Shown piece by piece: positions 6,729 through 15,033 of a DNA stretch of 19,940 nucleotides (positions within the stretch are counted from its first letter, which is position 1; every line of letters begins with the position of its first letter). A program made the translations under genes and the position numbers. Source of the stretch: an uncultured Rhodospirillales bacterium. Lineage in GTDB: Bacteria; Pseudomonadota; Alphaproteobacteria; Acetobacterales; Acetobacteraceae. The stretch is from NCBI GenBank assembly GCA_903844785.1, contig CAIMVB010000347.1, positions 1-19,940 of the forward strand. The letters are read 5' to 3'. Under the pieces are notes generated by a model. That model saw only the letters and a program-made list of their open reading frames with translations, did no database searches and was not told where the DNA came from.

Positions 6729-7421
6729 TCAGCAGGGGGCAAAGCGGATGCGCTCAATGCGCGCATCAAGCCGCGCATTCGTATCATCCACATCCGTACC
6801 GATCATGATTTCAAGCACTGGCGGCACTGCCGAGCCTTTGAAGGCATCACGCCAATCTTTTCTGACGTCAATTTTCTCCTCGAACCACTGGCTTGTGGGG
6901 GTGCTCGCGGGACGCATTACAAAAACCTGGCCAAGCCCAACCATATAAGGGCTGGAAAAGGGGCGCGCTTCCTGCCCGGTTCCGCCCCAGGTGTAGGAGA
7001 TCATGCTGCGCGGCAGGCGATGATCCCCCGCCATTGCTTGCGCCAAGGCATGTTTGGCCCTTTGCATGATGCCAGCTTCGGGCGGCCAACCATCAAAGCC
7101 GATTGTAATGGCAATCGCGCGGTCATCACCGCCCTTGCGATCTAAGGGCGTGGCCGGTGGGCCGTGATCCACCCGCCAGCGCCAAAAAAGACAGGCATCG
7201 GCCTGGGTGACGGAGCGCCAAACGAAACTCCCCTGCCCCACCCCGGTGATGCGCAAGCCGCCATCCGGCAGCGCTTCGAATTGCGCCGGTTTGATTCCGG
7301 GCCAGCCACCCTTTTGCCAGCCCGCAGCGCGCAAAGGGTCAGGTGTGGGCAAACGCTCTGCCGGCGCGCCCAGCAAGGGCGCGAGGATCAGAACCAGCAA
7401 AGCGTGGGCAAAAGGCGGCAT
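6729..7421 (-). CDS. DUF3047 family secreted protein
   Basis: A 230-residue protein with a hydrophobic N-terminus (MPPFAHALLVLILAPLLGAPA) that looks like a signal peptide. The body matches my recollection of DUF3047: a beta-rich domain with WRWRV, a GGDDRAIAITIGFDG block, ISYTWGG, then a W-F-EE-IDVRKDW-AF segment and IMIGTDVDDTNA near the C-terminus. The function of this family is not known; the fold looks like a carbohydrate-binding or jelly-roll type, which is a guess. The start at 7421 lacks a clear ribosome-binding site. A longer frame begins with a GTG at 7514 inside the upstream lyase gene, but that extension would put a polar segment before the signal peptide. The gene lies 55 bases after the PcaB-like gene and before ackA. 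Confidence 0.72.
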   Translation of the reverse strand: MPPFAHALLVLILAPLLGAPAERLPTPDPLRAAGWQKGGWPGIKPAQFEALPDGGLRITGVGQGSFVWRSVTQADACLFWRWRVDHGPPATPLDRKGGDDRAIAITIGFDGWPPEAGIMQRAKHALAQAMAGDHRLPRSMISYTWGGTGQEARPFSSPYMVGLGQVFVMRPASTPTSQWFEEKIDVRKDWRDAFKGSAVPPVLEIMIGTDVDDTNARLDARIERIRFAPC

Positions 7422-7476
7422 GCGTGCGCATATGGGGAAGGCCTGGCCGCAGGTAAATCCCGGTGGGGCTTCGGCT

Positions 7477-8838
7477 TCAGCCTGCCGTGACGCTTCGCGC
7501 CCGTGCCACCACACGATCCGTAAAGGCGCCCGCGCTTCCCAGGTAATTCGCCGGGCTGGTCATGGCCTCCACCTGCGCCGCATCCAGCCGCGCCGCAATG
7601 GCCGGGATGCGTGATAGCGCCGCGGCAAGCGAAATGCCTTCCGCCCGCACCGTATCGCAGGCGTCATTTACCATGTGATGCGCTTCCGCGCGGCCCAACA
7701 CGGGGGCCAGGCCCATCATTACCGCTTCGCCCATGATCATGCCGCCGGTGGCTTCCAGATTGGCACGCATGCGCGCCGCATCCACTTGCAGGCCTTCGGC
7801 CAGAAAACGCGCCTGCGCCACTGCGCCATGGGTCAGCAAAAAGGCTTGCGGCAAAGCCAGCGCCTCTGCCTGCCAGGGGCCAGTGCCGCGTTCCAGATCA
7901 TGCGCCATTGCCGAGAGCATTTGCGGCACCAGCGCATGCACCCCGCGCGACTGCGCCAGGATGTATTCGCAAGCGATCGGGTTGCGCTTTTGCGGCATGG
8001 TGGAAGACCCGCCGCGCTTTGGCACATGCGGTTCCGCCACTTCAGCCAATTCCGTTTGCATCAGCAGCATCACATCCGTGCCGATCTTGGAGAGGTTGCC
8101 GCAGAGCACGCCAAGCCAGCAGGCCACTTCCGCCACACCATCACGCGCCACATGCCAAGGGATATCGGCTTCGATCAGGCCAAGTTCGCGGGCCAATTCG
8201 CGCGCTACCGGTAAGCCCTGATCGCCAAGGGATGCCAGCGTGCCGGAAGCCCCGCCAAAGCCAAGCCGCAACACGCGGGGGCGGAGCTGTTCCAGCCGTT
8301 CCAGCGCCGTGATCAGCGGGTTCAGCCAGACCGCGACCTTATAGCCGAAGGTCACAGGCAGCGCGTGCTGCAAATGGGTGCGCCCGGCCATCACGGTATC
8401 GCGCTGTTTTTCGGCCATGGCCGCGAAGCCTGTAATGGTCGCGCTCAAATCCGCTTCAATCAGCGCAAGCCCATCGCGGATTTGCAGTACCAGCGCGCTA
8501 TCCATGATGTCTTGCGTGGTGGCCCCCCAATGGGTCCAGCGCCCGGCATCTTCGCCGGCAAGGCGATTGAGTTGCGCGACCAGCCCAACTACCGGGTAGC
8601 CCGTATTGCGCGTGGCAGCGGCCAGCGCAGCACGGTCCAAGCCCTCGGCCCGCGCGACGCGGGTGATGGTGGCGGCGGCGTCTTCCGGGATGATGCCAAG
8701 CCGCGCCTGCGCCCGGGCAAGCGCCGCTTCCACATCCAGCATCTTTTGCAGATAGGCGTCTTCGCCAAAGGCGACGCGCATGGCATCCGTGCCATAAAGC
8801 GCGCCGAGCACCGGGCTATCGGCTGGGTTCACGGGCAT
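7477..8838 (-). CDS. Aspartase/fumarase superfamily lyase, 3-carboxy-cis,cis-muconate cycloisomerase (PcaB)-like
   Basis: A 453-residue protein of the fumarase/aspartase/adenylosuccinate lyase superfamily, homotetramers with active sites built from three conserved regions. Visible regions are C1, AGRTHLQHALPVTFGYK (151-167, His155/His158); C2, THWGATTQDIMDS (102-114); and C3, the signature GSSTMPQKRNP (277-287) on the flexible loop. C1 followed by TFGYK and the CEYILA after C3 resemble PcaB-type cycloisomerases more than PurB. A PcaB acts in the protocatechuate branch of the beta-ketoadipate pathway, but no other pca gene is present here, so the substrate is uncertain; adenylosuccinate lyase-like or another amino-acid lyase activity is possible. 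The start at 8838 has only a weak GGGAAG upstream and gives normal family length. The open frame extends upstream to 8976 without homology. Confidence 0.85.
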   Translation of the reverse strand: MPVNPADSPVLGALYGTDAMRVAFGEDAYLQKMLDVEAALARAQARLGIIPEDAAATITRVARAEGLDRAALAAATRNTGYPVVGLVAQLNRLAGEDAGRWTHWGATTQDIMDSALVLQIRDGLALIEADLSATITGFAAMAEKQRDTVMAGRTHLQHALPVTFGYKVAVWLNPLITALERLEQLRPRVLRLGFGGASGTLASLGDQGLPVARELARELGLIEADIPWHVARDGVAEVACWLGVLCGNLSKIGTDVMLLMQTELAEVAEPHVPKRGGSSTMPQKRNPIACEYILAQSRGVHALVPQMLSAMAHDLERGTGPWQAEALALPQAFLLTHGAVAQARFLAEGLQVDAARMRANLEATGGMIMGEAVMMGLAPVLGRAEAHHMVNDACDTVRAEGISLAAALSRIPAIAARLDAAQVEAMTSPANYLGSAGAFTDRVVARARSVTAG

Positions 8839-8914
8839 GACATTCTTCCCTTTGCCCGACCGTAATCGCGGCGCACCACCGCGCGCCGGGCTGTTTGTTT
8901 TTTTTCGGCTAAAA

Positions 8915-9412
8915 TCAGGCGGCTTCAGGCGCCGGCGCGGGCTTGGCGGGCGCCACCACTTCAGCGCCGCTTTCATTCAAATCCGGCGTGATGGTCTGGG
9001 CTTCGCCGCGATATTCCGGCTGATCGCCACCTTCCGTGCCATCAGAGCCTTCCTGCCCTTCCGGACCCTGCCCATCCTGCGGCTGATAACGACGCTGCTG
9101 GTATTGCTGATGCTGCATCGCGGCCTGGTTCATGGCGTTCAGGATGCGGAAGTAATGCTCCGCATGCTGGAAATAGCCTTCCGCCATCACGCGATCGCCC
9201 CCGCTGGTCGCATCGCGGCCAAGCTGTAGGTATTTTTCGAAAAGCTGTTGCGCCGTGCCGCGCAGCCGCAAATCCGGACCGTTCGAGTCAAAAACATGGT
9301 TACGGTTCAGCGGCTGGCCGCCGCCCTGGCTACCACCCCCGCCACTATGACGGAATTGACCGCCCCCACCATGACGATGACCGCCCCGGCCGCGCATGCG
9401 CTTCATGTTCAT
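8915..9412 (-). CDS. DUF4167 domain protein
   Basis: A 165-residue protein with three parts. Residues 1-35 are Gly/Arg/His-rich and probably disordered (MKRMRGRGGHRHGGGG). Residues 36-92 carry the DUF4167 core, recognisable from NRNHVFDSNGPDLRLRGTA and ARDA/SGDRV...AEHYFRIL-like segments (here GRDATSGGDRVMAEGYFQHAEHYFRIL in two adjoining pieces). Residues 95-165 are Gln-rich then acidic/Pro-Ala-rich. The family is essentially alphaproteobacterial and commonly sits beside prmC and prfA, as here. Its role is unknown; the basic Gly/Arg tail suggests nucleic-acid binding, which is inference. No clear ribosome-binding site precedes the ATG at 9412 or the in-frame ATG at 9406. Confidence 0.88.
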   Translation of the reverse strand: MNMKRMRGRGGHRHGGGGQFRHSGGGGSQGGGQPLNRNHVFDSNGPDLRLRGTAQQLFEKYLQLGRDATSGGDRVMAEGYFQHAEHYFRILNAMNQAAMQHQQYQQRRYQPQDGQGPEGQEGSDGTEGGDQPEYRGEAQTITPDLNESGAEVVAPAKPAPAPEAA

Positions 9413-9625
9413 CTGTATCGCGTTTCGCTATTCCGCCTTCGGCAATTTCGGGCGCAAAGGGCCTCGACCCTAATTTACGTCCTGAAATCCGAATCTGTTA
9501 CATCCAAACGGTGCCGAAAGGGCTGTATCAATAAACTGCCTTTCGGGATCAGGGAGGGGAATCGAACTTCCGCCCTCACCGCCTCATCCTTCTAGCCCTT
9601 ATGCCCCGCCGCGCCAAGGGTAAAA
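9413..9625. other. Intergenic region upstream of the DUF4167 gene
   Basis: This 213-base gap lies between prmC and the DUF4167 gene. On the minus strand a weak promoter candidate is GTAACA (9496-9501), 18 bases, then TAAATT (9472-9477). An inverted repeat, CCGAAAGG (9514-9521) and CCTTTCGG (9539-9546), has a 17-base loop and no T-run. At about 9553-9575 the minus strand carries GTTCGATTC, resembling a tRNA T-loop, but the flanking stem is imperfect and no tRNA fold could be completed. Confidence 0.45.
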
Positions 9626-10501
9626 TCACTCACCGCGCAGCACCAAGGCGCGTGGCACCCCACCAAGATCGGCGCGGCAGGCCTCGGGCGTGAGGCCCGC
9701 CGCCCGGGCGAGCGCTTCCACCGCCGCCTGTTGGCCCTGGCCCAATTCCAGCACCGCAACCCCGCGGGGCGCCAGCAACCGGGGTAGTTCAGCGACGATG
9801 TGCCGATAGGCGCCAAGCCCATCCGCCCCGCCATCCAGCGCTGAGGCGGGTTCATGCCGCGCCACTTCGGGCATCAGCCCGGCGATGGCAGCGCTTTCAA
9901 TATAGGGCGGGTTACTCAGAATCAGATCAAACCGGCCGGAGAGCGCCGCCGCCCAATCCCCGGCCAGGAAGCTGGCCCGATTGGCTAGGCCAAGCCTGCC
10001 CGCATTGCGCGCGGCAAGGGCCGCAGCATCGGCGCGGCAATCCACCCCAACGCCATGCGCGGCCTTGTATTCACTAAGCACAGCCAGCAGAAGCGCGCCC
10101 GTCCCGGTGCCAAGATCAAGCACGCGCAGCGCCGCCCCCTTATCCGGGCAGGCTTCCAGCGCCGCTTCAATGAGGCTTTCGGAATCCGCGCGGGGGATCA
10201 GCGTGGCGGGTGAGACTTCCAATTCCAGCGTCCAGAAGCCAACGTGCCCCAGCAGATAGGCGAAGGGTTCATGCGCGACGCGGCGCGCAAGCAGGCCTGC
10301 GAATTGCGCGGCCTTATCCGCCGGCACGGGCGCGCGGGGATCGCGCAGCAAGGCTTCCTCGGATGTGTTCAGCACATGCGCTAGCAGCCGGCGCGCTTCC
10401 AGGCGCGGCGCTTCAATCGCCGCACCGCGCAGCCTTTGCCCAGCCTGACAGAGAAAAAAGCCGATGCTGCCCGCAGGATCGGCGCAGAGCGGCTCAATCA
10501 C
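9626..10501 (-). CDS. prmC: Peptide chain release factor N5-glutamine methyltransferase PrmC
   Basis: A 291-residue SAM-dependent methyltransferase that methylates the glutamine of the GGQ motif in release factors, increasing termination efficiency. The N-terminal helical release-factor-binding domain (about 1-90) ends in [13 protein letters not shown], followed by [12 protein letters not shown]. The SAM-binding motif is DLGTGTGAL (129-137), and the catalytic NPPY lies at 197-200 (SNPPYIES). The start codon is GTG at 10501, overlapping the prfA stop by 4 bases (GTGA), so the modifying enzyme is translationally coupled to its substrate PrfA. The family RPET is RADS here, a mild divergence that leaves the key motifs intact. 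Confidence 0.96.
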   Translation of the reverse strand: MIEPLCADPAGSIGFFLCQAGQRLRGAAIEAPRLEARRLLAHVLNTSEEALLRDPRAPVPADKAAQFAGLLARRVAHEPFAYLLGHVGFWTLELEVSPATLIPRADSESLIEAALEACPDKGAALRVLDLGTGTGALLLAVLSEYKAAHGVGVDCRADAAALAARNAGRLGLANRASFLAGDWAAALSGRFDLILSNPPYIESAAIAGLMPEVARHEPASALDGGADGLGAYRHIVAELPRLLAPRGVAVLELGQGQQAAVEALARAAGLTPEACRADLGGVPRALVLRGE

Positions 10502-11553
10502 GCCGCTTCTGCCGCCAGCCGCGCTGCCTGGTCTTCGGCAATCAGCGCGCCAAAAATATCGTCGAAATCACCCAGCATCACGCGATCAATCTTGTGCAGC
10601 GTGAGCCCGATGCGGTGATCCGTCACGCGGCCTTGCGGGAAATTATAGGTGCGGATGCGTTCCGAACGATCCCCGGTACCAACCTGGCTTTTGCGATCCG
10701 CCGCGCGGGCCTGATCAGCCGCATTGCGTTGCTGTTCATAAAGCCTGGCACGCAATATCTTCATGGCCTTAGCGCGGTTCTTGTGCTGGCTTTTTTCTTC
10801 CTGCATCGCCACCACAAGGCCGCTTGGCATATGGGTGATGCGCACCGCGCTATCGGTTTTGTTCACATGCTGCCCACCCGCGCCCGAAGCGCGGTAGGTA
10901 TCAATGCGCAAATCCTTGTCTTCGATCTGCACATCCACATCTTCCGCTTCCGGCAGCACGGCGACGGTGATGGTGGAGGTATGAATGCGCCCCTGCGTTT
11001 CGGTGGTTGGCACGCGTTGGACGCGATGCACACCGCTTTCGTATTTGAAGCGCGCAAACACCCCGCGACCGGCGATTTCCGCCGTGGCACCCTTGATGCC
11101 GCCCAATTCATTTTCGTCGTAATCCAGCACTTCAAAACGCCAGCCGCGCCCTTCGGCATAGCGCTGATAGGCGCGGAATAATTCAGCGGCGAAAAGCCCA
11201 GCCTCATCACCGCCGGCGGCGGGGCGGATTTCCAGAATGGCGCTGCGTTCATCCGCCGCATCGCGCGGCAGCAGCATGATGCGGATTTCATGCTCAAGCG
11301 CGGGCACACGTTCCTTCTGCGTCAGCCATTCGGCTTCGGCCAATTCGCGCATTTCGGGGTCTGCCAGCATGGCCTCAGCCTCATCGCGCGCGCGTTCGGC
11401 CGTGCGGTATTCAGCGTATTTTTCAACGAGTGGTTCAAGCTCCGCCAATTCCTTGGACAGCGCGCCAATATCCGCGCCCGGCGCGGTGGAGAGCATATGG
11501 CGCAGCTCCTCCGCACGCGACAGCAAGCGATCAAGGCGTGATGGCAGGCTCAT
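10498..11553 (-). CDS. prfA: Peptide chain release factor 1
   Basis: A 351-residue class I release factor. It recognises UAA and UAG in the ribosomal A site and triggers hydrolysis of peptidyl-tRNA. The tripeptide anticodon region reads [17 protein letters not shown], with PTT at 182-184 fitting the RF1 pattern PxT rather than the SPF of RF2. The catalytic GGQ is at 226-228 within [36 protein letters not shown] is the usual C-terminal block. Its start overlaps the hisS stop by 4 bases (ATGA) and its stop overlaps the prmC start by 4 bases. The hisS-prfA-prmC set therefore appears to be one translationally coupled unit. Confidence 0.97.
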   Translation of the reverse strand: MSLPSRLDRLLSRAEELRHMLSTAPGADIGALSKELAELEPLVEKYAEYRTAERARDEAEAMLADPEMRELAEAEWLTQKERVPALEHEIRIMLLPRDAADERSAILEIRPAAGGDEAGLFAAELFRAYQRYAEGRGWRFEVLDYDENELGGIKGATAEIAGRGVFARFKYESGVHRVQRVPTTETQGRIHTSTITVAVLPEAEDVDVQIEDKDLRIDTYRASGAGGQHVNKTDSAVRITHMPSGLVVAMQEEKSQHKNRAKAMKILRARLYEQQRNAADQARAADRKSQVGTGDRSERIRTYNFPQGRVTDHRIGLTLHKIDRVMLGDFDDIFGALIAEDQAARLAAEAA

Positions 11554-12791
11554 TTGAGGCGGGCGGGGATATCCGCGAGTGCCACGCTTTCCTGCGTGCC
11601 GGCATCAAGATCACGCAGTTGTGCAACGCCAGAGGCAATCTCCGCCTCACCCAAAATCACGGCAGCGCGAGCATTGATGCGATTGGCGCGTTCCATCCGC
11701 CGCTTGAGATTACCGCGATAGGCGATCTCGGCGGCGATGCCGGCCTTGTGCAAAGCGCGCAGCATATCAAGTGCTGCGCCTTCAGCCTCATCGCCCACGG
11801 GGATCACGGCGACAGGGCGCGGTGCCGCCGGGCTTTCGGTCAGCAGCATAGCAAGGCGTTCAATGCCGGCGGCCCAGCCGACGGAAGGCGTGGGTGGCCC
11901 ACCCATTTCCTCAACGAGGCCGTTGTAGCGCCCGCCCGCCATGACGGTGCCCTGCGCGCCCAACCGATCCGTCACGAATTCGAAGGCGGTGTGGCTGTAG
12001 TAATCCAGGCCCCGGACAATGCGTGGGTTTTCGCGAAACGGTACGCCAAAGCGCGCCAGATGCTTTTTTACCGTGGCGTAAAACGCGGCGGCTTCGGGCG
12101 TCAGGTGATCACCAATCACCGGCGCGCCAGCGACAATGGCGCGGTCTGTTTCATCCTTGGAATCCAAGATGCGCAGAGGGTTTTTTTCCAGGCGCACGCG
12201 GCTGTCATGGCTCAGCGCATCGCGATGGGCGCTGAAATACGCCACCAGCGCGGCTCGATAGGCATCGCGCGAAGCTGCATCGCCGAGCGTATTGATCTCC
12301 AGCACCGTGCCTTCGGCGATGCCGAGTTCCTGCTGGATATGCCAGCCACAGGCGATGACTTCCGCATCGGCCAAGGGTTCGGCAGCGCCCAGGATTTCAA
12401 TGCCGATCTGGTGGAATTGCCGATAGCGCCCCTTTTGCGGGCGTTCATAGCGAAACATGGGCCCGGCATAGAAAACCTTGCGCGGCAAATTGGATTGCGT
12501 GAGACCGTTGGAAACCAGCGCGCGGCAAACACCAGCGGTCATTTCCGGGCGCAACGTCAGGCTTTCCCCACCGCGATCGGTGAAGCTGTACATTTCCTTG
12601 GAAACCACATCGGAAGTGTCACCAAGGCCGCGGGCAAAAACGCGCGTGTCTTCAAAAATGGGGGTGGCCCATTCTTCAAAGCCGTAAAGGGCGGAAATCC
12701 GGCGCGCGGCTTCGGCCACCGCATGGTGGCGGCGGAATTCCTCACCGATCAGGTCACGGGTGCCGCGGGCGGGCTGCAATTGGCTGGACAT
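11550..12791 (-). CDS. hisS: Histidyl-tRNA synthetase
   Basis: A 413-residue class II aminoacyl-tRNA synthetase that charges tRNA-His. The N-terminus [11 protein letters not shown] is typical. Motif 2 is [21 protein letters not shown] (110-130, in pieces GPMFRYERP and [10 protein letters not shown]). The histidine-specific motifs are [13 protein letters not shown] (260-272) and AGGRYNGL (285-292). Motif 3 is GWAAGIERL (305-313). The remaining 100 residues form the anticodon-binding domain ([13 protein letters not shown]...[13 protein letters not shown]). The start at 12791 gives [13 protein letters not shown]; an upstream in-frame TTG at 12827 only adds an unconserved basic segment. The ribosome-binding site is weak. 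It lies 51 bases after ispG in the conserved rodZ-ispG-hisS order. Confidence 0.96.
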   Translation of the reverse strand: MSSQLQPARGTRDLIGEEFRRHHAVAEAARRISALYGFEEWATPIFEDTRVFARGLGDTSDVVSKEMYSFTDRGGESLTLRPEMTAGVCRALVSNGLTQSNLPRKVFYAGPMFRYERPQKGRYRQFHQIGIEILGAAEPLADAEVIACGWHIQQELGIAEGTVLEINTLGDAASRDAYRAALVAYFSAHRDALSHDSRVRLEKNPLRILDSKDETDRAIVAGAPVIGDHLTPEAAAFYATVKKHLARFGVPFRENPRIVRGLDYYSHTAFEFVTDRLGAQGTVMAGGRYNGLVEEMGGPPTPSVGWAAGIERLAMLLTESPAAPRPVAVIPVGDEAEGAALDMLRALHKAGIAAEIAYRGNLKRRMERANRINARAAVILGEAEIASGVAQLRDLDAGTQESVALADIPARLK

Positions 12792-12842
12792 GAAAAGCCT
12801 GTATCGCCGGGCGGGCGCCCGGGGCAAGGGGTAAGGGGCGGG

Positions 12843-13973
12843 TTACTCCGCCGCGCGCACCGGTTGTTCCGCTGGCTTGGCGGCGCGCAGCGCCTCCGCG
12901 CGGGCTTCCACCAGGCCCACAATATGATCCACCATTTCCTCAGACCGGATCGTGTGGTCGGTCTTGCCGGCGCTATAGACCATATGCGTGCCAGCGCCCC
13001 CGCCGGTCAGGCCGATATCGGTCATCAGCGCCTCACCAGGGCCATTCACCACGCAACCGATGATGGAAAGGCTGATGGGCTCGGCAATATGCGCGAGCCG
13101 CTCTTCCAGCTTTTCCACGGTGCGGATTACATCAAAGCCCTGCCGCGCGCAGGATGGGCAGGAAATTACCTTCACCCCGCGATGGCGCAGATGCAGCGAT
13201 TTCAGCAATTCCCAGCCAACTGACACCTCTTCTTCCGGCTCCGCGGAAAGCGAGACACGCAAAGTATCGCCAATACCGGCCCAGAGCAGAGACCCAAGGC
13301 CAATCGCGGATTTCACCGTGCCAGTGCGCTTCCCGCCCGCTTCCGTGATGCCGATATGCAGCGGGTGATCGCAGGCTTCCGCCAATTGCTGATAGGCGGC
13401 AACGGCCAAAAATACATCGGAAGCCTTCACGCTGATCTTGAATTCGTGAAAATCTTCTTGCAGCAAATGGTCGGCATGCCATAGCGCGCTTTCCACCAGG
13501 GCTTCCGGGTTGGGTTCGCCGTATTTCTCCAGCAAATGCTTCTCAAGGCTGCCGGCATTCACGCCAATGCGAATGGAACAGCCATGATCGCGCGCCGCCT
13601 TGATCACTTCCTTCACGCGTTCCTTGGAACCTATATTGCCGGGATTGATCCGCAGGCACGCCGCCCCCGCCTGCGCCGCTTCAATGGCTCGGCGGTAGTG
13701 GAAATGGATATCGGCCACGATCGGCACATTCACTTCGCGCACAATCTCGGCCAGGGCTGCGGTCGCTTCCTCGGTCGGGCAGGAAACACGCACAATATCC
13801 ACGCCGGCCAATTCGCTGCGGCGGATTTGCGCAATCGTCGCCGCCGCGTCCTCGGTTGGCGTATTCGTCATGGTCTGCACGGAAATCGGCGAATCGCCGC
13901 CCACCGGCACGCGCCCGACATGGATCAGCCGCGATTTGCGGCGTTCGATCTTCTGATAGGGACGATAGGACAT
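12843..13973 (-). CDS. ispG: 4-hydroxy-3-methylbut-2-en-1-yl diphosphate synthase (flavodoxin)
   Basis: A 376-residue iron-sulfur enzyme (GcpE) of the MEP isoprenoid pathway. It reductively converts methylerythritol cyclodiphosphate to HMBDP. The TIM-barrel domain shows [39 protein letters not shown] and [10 protein letters not shown]. The [4Fe-4S] ligands are Cys272 and Cys275 ([11 protein letters not shown]) and Cys307 (GCVVNGPGE), with Glu314 as the fourth ligand. The start at 13973 ([14 protein letters not shown]) matches the usual alphaproteobacterial N-terminus; the open frame extends to 14030 with an unconserved basic segment. It lies 84 bases downstream of the rodZ-like gene and 51 before hisS. 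Confidence 0.96.
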   Translation of the reverse strand: MSYRPYQKIERRKSRLIHVGRVPVGGDSPISVQTMTNTPTEDAAATIAQIRRSELAGVDIVRVSCPTEEATAALAEIVREVNVPIVADIHFHYRRAIEAAQAGAACLRINPGNIGSKERVKEVIKAARDHGCSIRIGVNAGSLEKHLLEKYGEPNPEALVESALWHADHLLQEDFHEFKISVKASDVFLAVAAYQQLAEACDHPLHIGITEAGGKRTGTVKSAIGLGSLLWAGIGDTLRVSLSAEPEEEVSVGWELLKSLHLRHRGVKVISCPSCARQGFDVIRTVEKLEERLAHIAEPISLSIIGCVVNGPGEALMTDIGLTGGGAGTHMVYSAGKTDHTIRSEEMVDHIVGLVEARAEALRAAKPAEQPVRAAE

Positions 13974-14057
13974 GCGGCGGACCCCAAAGGCTGGTTTTAT
14001 CCGACGATTATGCCGGGGCTTTCGCCGCACTGAAAGCCTTGAAACGCGTCAGGCGCC

Positions 14058-14981
14058 TCAGGGGCGCGGCGGCATGGGCGGGATCGGGGTCGCGGGCGGG
14101 CCAGCGGCAGGCGGGCGCGGGGCGGGCGCCGGGCTGGTCGGCTGGGTCGGCGCGGCTTTCAGCCGATCAGCCTCCAGGGCGATATTGCGCCGCACGCCTG
14201 TGCCGCCAAAGATCTCAACATCCTGCCCATCCACCAGAATATCCAGATTCTCGGCCTTGCCCGTGGTCAGGGTGATGCCCGCACGATTCGGGATTTCAAT
14301 GGTTTCGCCACCGCGCATAACCCGGTCCACCAGGGTCCGATTGCCCGGATTGTCACGAATTTGCACCCAGCTTTCGCCCTTGGCGCGGATCACAATCCGC
14401 GGCTTGTCTGGGTCAATCGGCGGCGGGGCCGGCCGCGGGGCGGCAGCGGCAGGCGGCGGCGGTGCCGGGGGTTCGGCCACCAGCGCAGGGGGGGCTTCAC
14501 GCGTGGCGGGCGCTTCAGCAGCGCGTTCCAGCCGGGGCGGCAGCGGGGGGACGCTATCGACCACGCGCTCTCCCCGCCCGCTCCATTGATACCAGGCAAC
14601 ATAGCCGAAAACGGCAATGGCGACGCCAATCGCGGCCAGGATGCCGGTTGGAATGCCCCGCCGCGGTACGGGTTCCGGAAAGACCAGTTCGCCCGACTTC
14701 GTCACCGCCGTGCCGGACATGTCCCGAAAGCGCCTGACCGCATCATCCGCATCAAGCCCAAGCGCCGTGGCGTAAGACCGGACAAAACCAACGGCATAGG
14801 CTGCGCCGGGCAGATCCTTGACCCGGCCTTCCTCCAGCGCCTGCAAATAGCGCTTATTGATGCGAAGCTGGGTCGCCGCATCCTCAACACTCACGCCGAG
14901 CGCAAGCCGCGCCTCACGCAGTTCTTCACCAACGCGGGCGGCTTCCTGAACGGTGTTTTCAGCGCGAGCAGAGCGTTTCAT
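14058..14981 (-). CDS. RodZ-like cell-shape protein (HTH, one transmembrane helix, DUF4115)
   Basis: A 307-residue bitopic membrane protein. Residues 16-87 form the cytoplasmic Cro-like helix-turn-helix domain (GEELREARLALGVSVEDAA...RYLQALEEGRVKDLPG...YAVGFVRSYA), which in RodZ binds MreB. One membrane helix follows at about 109-132 (GIPTGILAAIGVAIAVFGYV). Residues 145-195 are a Pro/Ala-rich linker. Residues 195-275 are the periplasmic DUF4115 domain (WVQIRD, DRVMRGGETIEIPNRAGITLTTGKAENLDILVDG), and a Pro-rich tail ends the protein. The position directly before ispG-hisS matches the conserved rodZ-ispG-hisS order known from enterobacteria, which supports the call. The start at 14981 lacks a strong ribosome-binding site. 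A role in rod-shape maintenance is inferred from family and context; no mre gene is in the window. Confidence 0.88.
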   Translation of the reverse strand: MKRSARAENTVQEAARVGEELREARLALGVSVEDAATQLRINKRYLQALEEGRVKDLPGAAYAVGFVRSYATALGLDADDAVRRFRDMSGTAVTKSGELVFPEPVPRRGIPTGILAAIGVAIAVFGYVAWYQWSGRGERVVDSVPPLPPRLERAAEAPATREAPPALVAEPPAPPPPAAAAPRPAPPPIDPDKPRIVIRAKGESWVQIRDNPGNRTLVDRVMRGGETIEIPNRAGITLTTGKAENLDILVDGQDVEIFGGTGVRRNIALEADRLKAAPTQPTSPAPAPRPPAAGPPATPIPPMPPRP

Positions 14982-15033
14982 GAGATTTCCAGAGGATCAG
15001 CCCGCATCTAGACCGATGCCGAGCCTTCGGCAA

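Noticed and set aside
8869..8905. Hairpin CGGCGC (8869-8874) / GCGCCG (8883-8888) followed on the plus strand by TTTGTTTTTTTT
   Set aside because: It resembles a terminator on the plus strand, but no plus-strand gene ends here, the stem is only six pairs and the T-run is offset by several bases. On the minus strand there is no T-run. Not called.
11430..13223. A 597-codon plus-strand open frame across hisS and ispG
   Set aside because: It is antisense to well-supported hisS and ispG and shows no recognisable domain; it is a composition-driven shadow frame.
15018..15033. Hairpin TGCCGA / TCGGCA between the flavoprotein gene and the rodZ-like gene
   Set aside because: A six-pair stem with a four-base loop and no T-run on either strand; too weak to call a terminator.
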